A stretch of DNA of 44,352 nt from an uncultured Burkholderiales bacterium (GTDB lineage: Bacteria > Pseudomonadota > Gammaproteobacteria > Burkholderiales > Burkholderiaceae_C), in NCBI GenBank assembly GCA_937864005.1, contig CALMIL010000096.1:1-44352 (forward strand), in the 5' to 3' direction. Both the position numbers and the translations under genes were made by a program. Positions within the stretch are counted from its first letter, which is position 1, and each line of letters opens with the position of its first letter. Of this stretch, positions 17,201-24,861 are shown piece after piece. Under the pieces are notes generated by a model that worked only from the letters and a program-made list of their open reading frames with translations, did not search any database and was not told the origin of the DNA.

Positions 17201-17463
17201 CTGCCTTCGTACGAGCGCGACCACAGCGCATTGATCCCGGCGACCGTATTGACGGCCTCCTCGATCCGTTTCGTCACCTCGGATTCGACGATCTCGGGCG
17301 AGGCGCCGGGATAGTCGATCTGGATGACGACGGTCGGAAAGTCGACATTCGGAAACTGATCGACCGCGAGCCGCTGGTAGCTGAAGAGCCCGAGCACGAC
17401 GAAGGCGAACATCACCATCGTCGCCAGGACGGGGTTGTTGATCGCGACGCGGGTGAACCACAT
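14263..17463 (-). CDS. RND efflux pump, inner-membrane transporter (HAE-1 type)
   Basis: A 1066-residue proton-driven exporter with 12 transmembrane helices and two large periplasmic loops. Helix 4 carries the paired aspartates D404-D405 (LLIDDAIVV) of the proton relay. Other family strings are [29 protein letters not shown] and [30 protein letters not shown]. Substrates, likely hydrophobic drugs, solvents or detergents, cannot be read from sequence. The start [12 protein letters not shown] is the normal N-terminus, 12 bases after the adaptor gene. With tetR upstream and tolC downstream on the same strand, all three pump parts are present. Confidence 0.95.
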   Translation of the reverse strand: [1066 protein letters not shown]

Positions 17464-17475
17464 GGGCGCGGCCCT

Positions 17476-18660
17476 TCAGCGCCTGTCCGACGCCGCGACC
17501 AAGGCCGGCGCGGACGCCGCGGCCGGTGCCGCCGCCGGCGCCAGCCGGACCGGCGTGCCGCCGGGCAGGTTGCCGACGTTGCCGCGCAACAGCAGTTCGC
17601 CCGCCGCGAGGCCGCTCTTGACCTCGACAGCCTCCATCCGCTGGGCGCCGAAATCGGCGACGCCGCGCGCGCCGAGCGTCACGTCGCGCTGTGCGATCCG
17701 GCCGTCGGCGACGACGAAGACATACGGCCGCGGCTGATCGATGCGCACCGCGAACTGCGGCACGGCGAGCGTACCGCGGCGTTCGAGCTCGATCGCGCCG
17801 CGCGCGAAGAGGCCCTGGCGCAGCGCCGGATGCGGCTCGAGCTCGAGATAGACGAGCACCGCGCGCGTCCCGGGCTGGGTGCTCGGGTTGATGCGGGCGA
17901 CGTGCGCCGCGACCGGCTCGGCCATGCCGTCCACCTGCAGTCTGGCGCTGCTGCCGATGCGTACGGCGCCGATATCGTCGGCGCTGACCGCGGCTTCGAG
18001 TTCGATGCGCGAGAGGTCGACGATCTCGAGCAGCCTGGCGTCCAGCGCGACACGCTCGCCCGGCTGCACGAGGCGCTGCGAGACGATGCCGTCGAGCGGG
18101 GCGCGAATCTGGGCGTCGTCGAGCGACTTGCGCGCGAGCCCGGCCGCGGCCTGCGCCGCCTGCAGCGAAGCGCGCGCACCGGCGGCGTTCATGACCGAGG
18201 TGTCGAGCGCGTTCTGCGAGATGAATCCCTGCGCGACGAGCGCCCGGTTGTTGGCAAGCGTGCGCTCGGCAAGATCGAGCTGCGACTGGGCGGCCGCGGC
18301 CTGCTCGTCGGCCTGGCGCAGGCGCAGGCCGACTTCGGACGTATCGAGCCGGCCGAGCAACTGACCGCGCTTGACGATGTCGCCTTCGCGCACCGTGATC
18401 TCCTGCACGACGGCGGCGACGCGCGCCTTGACGACCGCGCTGTCGACCGCCTTGAGGCCGCCCGAAACCTGCACCGTGCGGACGAGTTCGACCGGCGCGA
18501 GCGTGAGCACGTCGGCGCGCGTCAGCTCGAACGCCTGCGCGGCCGGCGCCGTCGCGAGCCTGGCCTGCTGCGCCTTGCGCGCGGCGAGCGAGCGCGCGAC
18601 GAGCGCGCCGAAGACCGCGAGCGCGACCACGGCCACGCCCCATTTGAGCCATCGCTTCAT
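17476..18660 (-). CDS. Membrane fusion protein of the RND pump (HlyD/AcrA family)
   Basis: A 394-residue periplasmic adaptor with one N-terminal membrane anchor (about residues 5-24) and no lipobox. In order it has a lipoyl half-motif (VKARVAAVVQEITVREGDIVKRGQLLGRLD), an alpha-hairpin (about 110-175), a returning lipoyl half (AQIRAPLDGIVSQRLVQPGERV), a beta-barrel and a membrane-proximal domain. It bridges the RND pump and TolC. The ATG at 18660 overlaps the tetR stop as ATGA, so regulator and adaptor are co-translated and the regulator probably represses its own operon. Confidence 0.93.
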   Translation of the reverse strand: MKRWLKWGVAVVALAVFGALVARSLAARKAQQARLATAPAAQAFELTRADVLTLAPVELVRTVQVSGGLKAVDSAVVKARVAAVVQEITVREGDIVKRGQLLGRLDTSEVGLRLRQADEQAAAAQSQLDLAERTLANNRALVAQGFISQNALDTSVMNAAGARASLQAAQAAAGLARKSLDDAQIRAPLDGIVSQRLVQPGERVALDARLLEIVDLSRIELEAAVSADDIGAVRIGSSARLQVDGMAEPVAAHVARINPSTQPGTRAVLVYLELEPHPALRQGLFARGAIELERRGTLAVPQFAVRIDQPRPYVFVVADGRIAQRDVTLGARGVADFGAQRMEAVEVKSGLAAGELLLRGNVGNLPGGTPVRLAPAAAPAAASAPALVAASDRR

Positions 18661-19343
18661 GCGTTCTTCTTTCTGGCCGCTGCGGCCGGCGCCTTCCTGT
18701 CCTGCGGCGCGGTGAGCGCGAGGAGCAGCAGTTCGACGTGGCGGTGCACGAAATCGTGCGGATCGAGGCGCGCCGCGAAAGGTTCGCAGGCGCCGACCGA
18801 ATGCTTGTGCACGCAAAGCATCACCATCGGCAGGATGAGCGAGTGCACCGCGGCCTCGACATCGATGCGCCGGAACTCGCCGCTCGCGATGCCGCGCGCG
18901 AGGACGGCGCCGATCAGCCGCGTGCCCGGTTCGACCACTTCGCGGTGGTAGTAGGCGGCGATGTCCGGAAAACTGCGCACCTCGGTGATGATGAGCTTGA
19001 AGACGCCCGACGCCGGGCTGTCGTAGACGCGCAGCCACCAATGCTCGATCAAGGTGCGAAGCAGTTCGGCGCACGACCCGACGTGGCCGGCCACGGCGGC
19101 CGCACCCATCTCGATTTCGCTCGACAGCCGCTCGCGGATCACCGCCTTGAGCAGATCTTCCTTGCTCGAGTAGTAGAGGTAGGGCGTGCCCTTGGAGACG
19201 CCCGCCAGGGTCGCGACGTCCTCCATCTTGGTGGCCGCGAAACCGCGCTCGACGAACAGTTCGAGCGCGGCGTCGAGCAACTCCTGCGGGCGCGCCTGCT
19301 TGCGCCGTTGACGGGTGTGGGTTTCGGGCCGGGTCGCGGGCAT
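18657..19343 (-). CDS. TetR-family repressor of the RND efflux operon
   Basis: A 228-residue regulator. The N-terminal TetR helix-turn-helix spans about residues 18-64 (ELLDAALELFVERGFAATKMEDVATLAGVSKGTPYLYYSSKEDLL). The ligand-binding C-terminal half resembles the TetR_C_33-like/AcrR group. It probably binds the palindrome at 19351-19370, 8 bases before its own ATG, and is released by a pump substrate. The stop codon overlaps the adaptor start. The last residues (RKAPAAAARKKNA) are a basic, probably disordered tail. Confidence 0.92.
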   Translation of the reverse strand: MPATRPETHTRQRRKQARPQELLDAALELFVERGFAATKMEDVATLAGVSKGTPYLYYSSKEDLLKAVIRERLSSEIEMGAAAVAGHVGSCAELLRTLIEHWWLRVYDSPASGVFKLIITEVRSFPDIAAYYHREVVEPGTRLIGAVLARGIASGEFRRIDVEAAVHSLILPMVMLCVHKHSVGACEPFAARLDPHDFVHRHVELLLLALTAPQDRKAPAAAARKKNA

Positions 19344-19350
19344 CGAATCA

Positions 19351-19370
19351 TACTGACTGACTGGTCAGTA
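19351..19370. promoter_or_regulatory. Palindromic TetR-type operator
   Basis: TACTGAC-N6-GTCAGTA is a perfect inverted repeat with 7-base arms, and the core contains TGACTGGTCA. It lies directly upstream of tetR, the position expected for autorepression, and many TetR/AcrR operators have the same ACTGACNNGTCAGT look. A TATGAT string at 19347-19352 (minus) overlaps it but sits too near the ATG to be a convincing -10. Confidence 0.75.
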
Positions 19371-19782
19371 ATGTACCGTGGCGGGGCCCAGCCGTCAATC
19401 GAGAGGCATGAAAAGCGGCAACGCCCGACCGCACGGCTGTGGGCATCGAGTTCGGGACGCTTCGCTGCGCGGCACGTCAAACCAGAGTGGCATCGACGCC
19501 TGCCGACGGACTTTGCCGCTCGCCGGCAGGCCGCCGCGCGCGCACCATCCGCGCTGCCGGTGCAGGTATGCCCGGTTGGGCCGGTCGCCGTTCTCCGTCG
19601 GCACCGGCAGACCGAATGCGATCGAACATGACCGGAGTGTCCGCGCGGATGCGCGACGCGCCATCGGACCGGCGATCAGCACGAGCAGGCTGCGGCTCGG
19701 CCCGGCTTGGCGTCAGGCGGCGTGATTGCGCCGTACCTGCAGCGGCCCGTGGACTCTTCGGCGTCGAAGACCTGCTTCACGC
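19371..19782. other. Long gap between tetR and a possible small gene
   Basis: No supported gene is seen on either strand. Open frames here are short, Arg/Pro-rich and lack ribosome-binding sites. The 40 bases next to tetR should carry the promoter of the efflux operon. The rest may be decayed coding DNA. Confidence 0.45.
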
Positions 19783-19974
19783 GTGACCGAAGACGAGCGG
19801 ATCGACGTCGCGAAGCAGACCCTCGCGCTGAAGCAAGACTCGTTTGCGCAGCAGTTCCTGCGGCCGCGCGAGCCGGCCGGCACAGCGCTGCAGCTGCGCG
19901 CGCGATCGAGCTTGGAGAAGAGCAAGACCGCGCCGCTCTCGGAGAGCGACTGGCTCTACCGCGCCGTCGATTGA
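19783..19974 (+). CDS. Possible small protein or gene fragment (63 residues)
   Basis: I do not recognise it. From the GTG at 19783 the frame reads as an acidic-to-basic soluble peptide (VTEDERIDVAKQTLALKQD ... PLSESDWLYRAVD) with no low-complexity stretch and with G/C at most third positions, which looks like true coding sequence. There is no ribosome-binding site, and the frame stays open upstream to about 19726 with an Arg-rich stretch that looks non-coding. It may be a short conserved gene or the surviving 3' end of a longer one. It is convergent with the fumarase gene, whose stop lies 81 bases away. Confidence 0.4.
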   Translation: MTEDERIDVAKQTLALKQDSFAQQFLRPREPAGTALQLRARSSLEKSKTAPLSESDWLYRAVD

Positions 19975-20055
19975 GCTCCACATGATCGCGGGCGCGAACT
20001 CGCAAGCGCATCCGGGCATGCATTCAGCGCAATGTGCCGATCGACACGCTACCGC

Positions 20056-21582
20056 TCAGACCGTCGCGACCGGAATGTTGCCGATTCTCTTCTGCCACTC
20101 GCGCGGGCCGGTGTCGTGCACGCTCGTGCCGGTCGAATCGACGGCGACCGTGACCGGCATGTCTTTCACGTCGAACTCGTAGATCGCCTCCATGCCGAGG
20201 TCTTCGAAGCCGACGACCTTCGCGTGCTTGATCGCCTTCGAGACGAGGTAGGCCGCGCCGCCGACGGCCATCAGGTAGGCACTTTTGTGCTTGCGGATCG
20301 CCTCGATCCCGGCCGGCCCGCGCTCGGCCTTGCCGATCATGCCGATCAGGCCGGTTGCGCTCAGCATCATCTCGGTGAACTTGTCCATCCTCGTTGCCGT
20401 CGTCGGGCCAGCGGGGCCGACGACCTCGCCCGGCACCGGATCGACCGGGCCGACGTAGTAGATGACGCGGTTCGTGAAGTCGACCGGAAGCTTCTCGCCC
20501 TTGGCGAGCATGTCCTGGATGCGCTTGTGCGCGGCGTCGCGGCCGGTCAGCATCCTGCCCGACAGCAGCAGCGTGTCGCCCGGCTTCCATGCCGCGACCT
20601 GCTCGCGCGTCAGCGTGTTCAGATCGACCTTCTTCGACTTGTTGTAGTCGGGCGCCCAGTGCACGTCGGGCCAGTCGTCGAGGCTAGGCGGGTCGATGTA
20701 GGCCGGGCCGGAGCCGTCGAGCACGAAGTGCGCGTGGCGCGTCGCGGCGCAGTTCGGGATCATCGCCACCGGCTTGCTCGCGGCGTGCGTCGGATACATC
20801 GCGATCTTCACGTCGAGCACCGTCGTCAGGCCCCCCAGGCCCTGCGCGCCGATGCCCAGCGCGTTGATCTTGTCGTACAGCTCGATGCGCAATTCTTCGG
20901 TCTTGTTGCGCGGGCCTCTTTGCTTCAGATCGAACATGTCGATCGGGTCCATCAGCGATTCCTTGGCCATCAGCATCGCCTTCTCTGCCGTGCCGCCGAT
21001 GCCGATGCCCAGCATCCCCGGCGGGCACCAGCCGGCGCCCATCGTCGGCACCGTCTTCATGACCCAGTCGATGAGGCTGTCGCTCGGATTCAACATCACG
21101 AACTTGGTCTTGTTCTCGCTGCCGCCGCCCTTGGCGGCGACCTGCACATCGACCGTGTTGCCGGGAACGACTTCCATGTGGACGACGGCCGGCGTGTTGT
21201 CGCGCGTATTCTTGCGCTCGAACTGCGGGTCGGCGACGATGCTCGCGCGCAGCGTATTGCCGGGCTCGAGATAGCCCTTGCGCACGCCTTCGTTGACGGC
21301 GTCGACGAGGCTCGCCGGGAAGCCGTCGAAGCGCACGTCCATGCCGATTTTCAGGAACACGTTGACGATGCCGGTGTCCTGGCAGATCGGGCGATGGCCC
21401 TCGGCGCACATCCGCGAGTTGGTCAGGATCTGCGCGATCGCGTCCTTCGCTGCCGGGCTTTGCTCGCCCTCGTAGGCGCGCGCGAGGTGCGCGATGTAGT
21501 CGGCGGGGTGGTAGTAGCTGATGTACTGCAGCGCGGCGGCGATGCTTTCGACGAAGTCTGCGTGCTTGATGATCGTGGCCAT
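20056..21582 (-). CDS. fumA: Fumarate hydratase, class I (iron-sulfur type)
   Basis: A 508-residue cytoplasmic enzyme that interconverts fumarate and malate in the citric acid cycle. It has the full two-domain length of class I fumarases: the N-terminal Fe-S hydro-lyase domain with C59 and C67 (NSRMCAEGHRPICQDTG) and GSGPAYIDPP, and the C-terminal domain with SGRMLTGRDAAHKRI, VGPAGPTTATRMD and KAERGP. The oxygen-sensitive [4Fe-4S] cluster takes part in catalysis. The ATG at 21582 begins MATIIKHADF, normal for the family. It is transcribed alone and divergently from the thioredoxin-like gene, with 176 bases between. Confidence 0.96.
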   Translation of the reverse strand: MATIIKHADFVESIAAALQYISYYHPADYIAHLARAYEGEQSPAAKDAIAQILTNSRMCAEGHRPICQDTGIVNVFLKIGMDVRFDGFPASLVDAVNEGVRKGYLEPGNTLRASIVADPQFERKNTRDNTPAVVHMEVVPGNTVDVQVAAKGGGSENKTKFVMLNPSDSLIDWVMKTVPTMGAGWCPPGMLGIGIGGTAEKAMLMAKESLMDPIDMFDLKQRGPRNKTEELRIELYDKINALGIGAQGLGGLTTVLDVKIAMYPTHAASKPVAMIPNCAATRHAHFVLDGSGPAYIDPPSLDDWPDVHWAPDYNKSKKVDLNTLTREQVAAWKPGDTLLLSGRMLTGRDAAHKRIQDMLAKGEKLPVDFTNRVIYYVGPVDPVPGEVVGPAGPTTATRMDKFTEMMLSATGLIGMIGKAERGPAGIEAIRKHKSAYLMAVGGAAYLVSKAIKHAKVVGFEDLGMEAIYEFDVKDMPVTVAVDSTGTSVHDTGPREWQKRIGNIPVATV

Positions 21583-21758
21583 GATGATTGACGCGGTGAG
21601 GGGCGATGGATGAAGAGGGGGACGGGTGCAAGTCTAGCGAGCCGGATCGTCGATAGGGCGAATTGCGTTTTCGCATCGGCCTCCCGCGCAGGGTTCGTAT
21701 GATGCTGGCAGGGCCGGGCGCAGGTTGCCCGCGCGAATGGACGAATGGAGAAAGATGC

Positions 21759-22259
21759 ATGAACCGGCGGGACCTGATTGCGCGCGGCGCGGCGCTGGCG
21801 TCGATCGCGGCCGGTGCGCAGGCTGCCGCCGCGCCCGATGCCCTGCCGGCGATCGGCAGCGCGCTCGCATTGTCGCCGGTCGAGCTCTTCGATGGCCGGC
21901 GCTTCGAGCCGGCGCAGGCGCAAGGCAGGCTGCTCGTCGTCTACTGGTGGGCAAGCTGGTGCCCGTTTTGCGCGCTGCAGAGCCCGCACATGGAAAAGCT
22001 CTGGCAGACGGGGCAGGGCCGTGGTCTGCAGATGCTGGCGCTGTCGATCGACAAGAAGCCCGAAGACGCGACCACGTACCTCGCACAGCGCGGCTATACC
22101 TTCCCTGCGGGCTGGTTCACGCCTGCCGTCGCGCGCGTCCTCTCCAAGCCGAAGGGCCTGCCGGTGACGGTCGTGCGCGGCCGCGACGGCCGGGTCGTGA
22201 TGGCCGAGGCGGGGCAGCTCTTCCCCGAAGATATCGAGCAGATCGCGCAATGGCTGTAG
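21759..22259 (+). CDS. TlpA-like periplasmic thioredoxin
   Basis: A 166-residue exported thiol-disulfide protein. It starts MNRRDLIARGAAL, a twin-arginine-like or Sec signal followed by an alanine-rich h-region with cleavage near residue 25. The thioredoxin-like domain has W67-C68-P-F-C71 and the later GLPVT cis-proline region. TlpA/ResA-type proteins reduce periplasmic disulfides, for example in cytochrome c or oxidase assembly. The ATG at 21759 has GGAG 8 bases upstream; a longer frame upstream lacks a signal. It lies 22 bases before the SQR-like gene, so the two are probably one transcript. Confidence 0.9.
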   Translation: MNRRDLIARGAALASIAAGAQAAAAPDALPAIGSALALSPVELFDGRRFEPAQAQGRLLVVYWWASWCPFCALQSPHMEKLWQTGQGRGLQMLALSIDKKPEDATTYLAQRGYTFPAGWFTPAVARVLSKPKGLPVTVVRGRDGRVVMAEAGQLFPEDIEQIAQWL

Positions 22260-22281
22260 CGCGCAGCCGTCCGAGGCAGAC

Positions 22282-23418
22282 ATGACCCGAAACCACGAAA
22301 TCACCGTCATCGGCGCCGGCTTCGGCGGGCTGTCGACGATCCGCGAACTGCGCAAGCGCGACAAGGCGGCGCGCATCACGCTCATTGCGCCGCGCGCGGA
22401 GCTGCACTACCTGCCGGGCATCATCTGGATTCCGAGCGGATTGCGCACGCGCGAGCAGCTGATAGTCCCGCTCGACGCCTTCCTGAAGCGCAACGACGTG
22501 CGTTTTCACGCCGCCGAAGCGACCGGCCTTTCCGACGATGGGCGCACGCTGGCGACGAGCGCCGGCGAGGTGACGAACGATGCCCTCGTCATCGCCAGCG
22601 GCGGGCGCTTCATCAAGAAGCTGCCCGGCATCGAGCACGCGATCACGCCGTGCGAAGGCATCGCCGCCGCCGAGCGCATCCGCGACCGCCTGCGCGAGAT
22701 GCAGGGCGGCACGATCGCGATCGGTTTTGCCGGCAACCCGAACGAGCCGCAGGCGATGCGCGGCGGGCCGATGTTCGAGTTCCTTTTCGGCATCGACCGC
22801 CAGTTGCGCCGCGAGGGTCGGCGCGAGCGCTTCGAGATCGTCTTCTTCAGCCCCGCCGCCGAGCCAGGCAAGCGCCTGGGCGCGAAGGCCGTCACGCACC
22901 TGCTCGCCGAGATGCAGCGGCGCGGCGTGCGCACCCACCTCGGGCACAAGATGAAGCGCTTCGACGCCGACAAGGTCGTGACCGAAGGCGGTGAATTCAA
23001 CGCCGACCTGATCCTCTTCATGCCCGGCATGACGGGCAACCTCTGGTTTGACCAGACCAAGCTCGCGCGCTCGCCGGGCGGACTGCTGCAGGCCGATGCG
23101 CACTGCCGCGCCGCAGGCGCCGAGCGCGTCTTCGTCGCCGGCGATTCGGGCAGCTTCTCCGGCCCCGACTGGATGCCCAAGCAGGCGCACATGGCCGACC
23201 TGCAGGCCGGCGCGGCGGCGGCCAATGTGCTCGCCGACCTTGCGGGCGCACCGGCGATGGCGACCTTCAAGACCGAACTGGTCTGCATCGTCGATGCGGT
23301 CGACCAGGGCTCGCTCGTCTACCGGACGGCCGAGCGCAACATGCTGGTGCCCAACCTGCACGTGCTGCACCTCGCGAAGCGGGCGTTCGAGTGGAAATAC
23401 CTGCGGGCGTATCGGTGA
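22282..23418 (+). CDS. FAD-dependent oxidoreductase, sulfide:quinone-reductase-like
   Basis: A 378-residue flavoprotein with an N-terminal FAD motif GAGFGG (11-16), HYLPGIIWIPSG, DALVIASGG, and a second FAD site at VFVAGDSGSF. The overall layout is that of SQR and flavocytochrome c sulfide dehydrogenase. Cys124 (ITPCEG) fits the first SQR cysteine and a later Cys in ELVCIVDA fits the last. The middle cysteine, expected near the FAGNP segment at about 155, is absent. It may therefore be an SQR variant or a quinone reductase with another donor. The ATG at 22282 has GAGG 5 bases upstream. It is paired with a periplasmic thioredoxin, which fits sulfur or redox chemistry at the membrane. Confidence 0.82.
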   Translation: MTRNHEITVIGAGFGGLSTIRELRKRDKAARITLIAPRAELHYLPGIIWIPSGLRTREQLIVPLDAFLKRNDVRFHAAEATGLSDDGRTLATSAGEVTNDALVIASGGRFIKKLPGIEHAITPCEGIAAAERIRDRLREMQGGTIAIGFAGNPNEPQAMRGGPMFEFLFGIDRQLRREGRRERFEIVFFSPAAEPGKRLGAKAVTHLLAEMQRRGVRTHLGHKMKRFDADKVVTEGGEFNADLILFMPGMTGNLWFDQTKLARSPGGLLQADAHCRAAGAERVFVAGDSGSFSGPDWMPKQAHMADLQAGAAAANVLADLAGAPAMATFKTELVCIVDAVDQGSLVYRTAERNMLVPNLHVLHLAKRAFEWKYLRAYR

Positions 23419-23421
23419 TTC

Positions 23422-23454
23422 CGCGCCGGCTGGCGCGCTGCCTCAGCCGGCGCG
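23422..23454. terminator. Hairpin between convergent genes
   Basis: CGCGCCGGCT and AGCCGGCGCG form a 10-bp stem with a 13-base loop just after the SQR-like gene and overlapping the last codons of the sensor kinase. There is no T tract, so it would be a weak or Rho-assisted stop, usable in both directions. Confidence 0.4.
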
Positions 23455-24861
23455 CTGCGGCGGCGCCGACGGCAGCACGAGTTCGACGCGCAATCCGCCG
23501 GCCGGCGCCGTGCCGAGAATGACGCTGCCGCCGTAGAGTGCGACCAGTTCGTGCACGATCGCAAGGCCGAGGCCGCTGCCGGCCACCGACTCGTCGAGCC
23601 GTGCGCCGCGTGCCATCGCGGCGTCGCGCCGCGCTGCGGCTATCCCAGGGCCGTCGTCGTCGACGACGATGTGCAGCCGGCGCGATGCGTGATCGGCGCT
23701 GGCGGCGATGCGGACTTCGCTCTTCGCCCAAGCGCAGGCGTTGTCGAGCAAGTTGCCGACGATCTCCTGCAGGTCCTGCAGTTCGCCGGCGAAGCTGCAC
23801 GCCGGCGCGATCGGATCGCTTGCGATCGCCAGGCCGCGCCCGGCGTGTACGCGGCCGACGACGCGCAGCAGCCCTTCGATCACCGGTGCGACCGCGGTGC
23901 GCGCGCCCGGCGTCGTCTGCGCCGCGGCGCGCGAGCGGGCGAGGTGCCAATCGACCTGGCGGCGCGCGGCGGCGACCTGCTCCTGGACGAGGGCGGCGAG
24001 GTCGGGGTCGCCTTCGGGGCGCCGCTCGGCGGCCGTGGCGGCCTGCGCCATCACCGCCAGCGGCGTCTTGACCGCATGCGCCAGGTTGCCGGCCTGGGTG
24101 CGTGCGCGCTCGACGACCTGCGCGTTGCGGTCGAGCACGCCGTTGAAGTCGTCGATCAGTGGTTGGACTTCGGGCGGGAAGTCGCCGGCGAGCCTTTGCG
24201 CATCGCCTTCGCGCACCAGCGCCAAGGCCTGCGCGAGCTTCTTCAACGGCGCGAGGCCGACCGCGACCTGGCCGACCGCGGCGACGCCGAGCAGCACGAG
24301 CAGCACGCCGAGCGACGCGGCGAGGACGCGGTTGAAGTGCGCCACGGCGGCATCCGTTTCGCGCAGGTCGGCGGCGACGACGAGCCGCCACTGCACGCCG
24401 CCGGTGTCGTCGCTGGAAAGCGTGCGTTCGACGAGCAGCAGGTGCGCGTCCTGCGGGCCGGCGATCTCGTGGACGTGGACGCTGCCGCCGGCGAGGGCGT
24501 CCTGCGGCGCCGCAAGCGTCGTATCCCACAGCGAGCGCGAGCGCAGCACGCCGCTTTGCAACTTGCCGCCCGCGAGGCGGTCGAGCTGCCAGTAGTTGCC
24601 CGAGTAAGGGCGCGCCCAGCGCGGGTCGATCTCGGTGCGGATGTCGATCTGCGGCTGGCCGGCGGCGTCGAAGTCGAGGCTCGCGGTGAGCTGGTCGAGC
24701 TGCGCCGTCAGCGCGGCGGTGAACTGGCGCTGCACGTGCTCGCGAAACTGGCTCGCGAGGAAGAAGCCGGCGAGCAGCAGGGCGGCGGCGAGCGCGACGA
24801 CCGTCGCCGCGAGCAGCCGAAAGCGCAGCGACAGCGCCCGGCGCCGGATCGCGATCGTCAC
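23443..24861 (-). CDS. Two-component sensor histidine kinase (PhoQ/QseC-like)
   Basis: A 472-residue inner-membrane kinase. TM1 is at about 16-36, followed by a periplasmic sensor of some 135 residues, TM2 at about 180-202, and a HAMP-like linker (LAPLKKLAQALALVREG). The H-box is LAHAVKTPLAV (H262), the N-box NLLDNACAWAK, and the G-boxes DDDGPGI and GSGLGLAI. The start is a GTG at 24861 that overlaps the response-regulator stop as GTGA, so they form one translation unit. The stimulus is unknown; upstream lies a PepSY protein with a His-Asp run, which hints at divalent metal or envelope stress. Confidence 0.92.
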   Translation of the reverse strand: MTIAIRRRALSLRFRLLAATVVALAAALLLAGFFLASQFREHVQRQFTAALTAQLDQLTASLDFDAAGQPQIDIRTEIDPRWARPYSGNYWQLDRLAGGKLQSGVLRSRSLWDTTLAAPQDALAGGSVHVHEIAGPQDAHLLLVERTLSSDDTGGVQWRLVVAADLRETDAAVAHFNRVLAASLGVLLVLLGVAAVGQVAVGLAPLKKLAQALALVREGDAQRLAGDFPPEVQPLIDDFNGVLDRNAQVVERARTQAGNLAHAVKTPLAVMAQAATAAERRPEGDPDLAALVQEQVAAARRQVDWHLARSRAAAQTTPGARTAVAPVIEGLLRVVGRVHAGRGLAIASDPIAPACSFAGELQDLQEIVGNLLDNACAWAKSEVRIAASADHASRRLHIVVDDDGPGIAAARRDAAMARGARLDESVAGSGLGLAIVHELVALYGGSVILGTAPAGGLRVELVLPSAPPQRAG

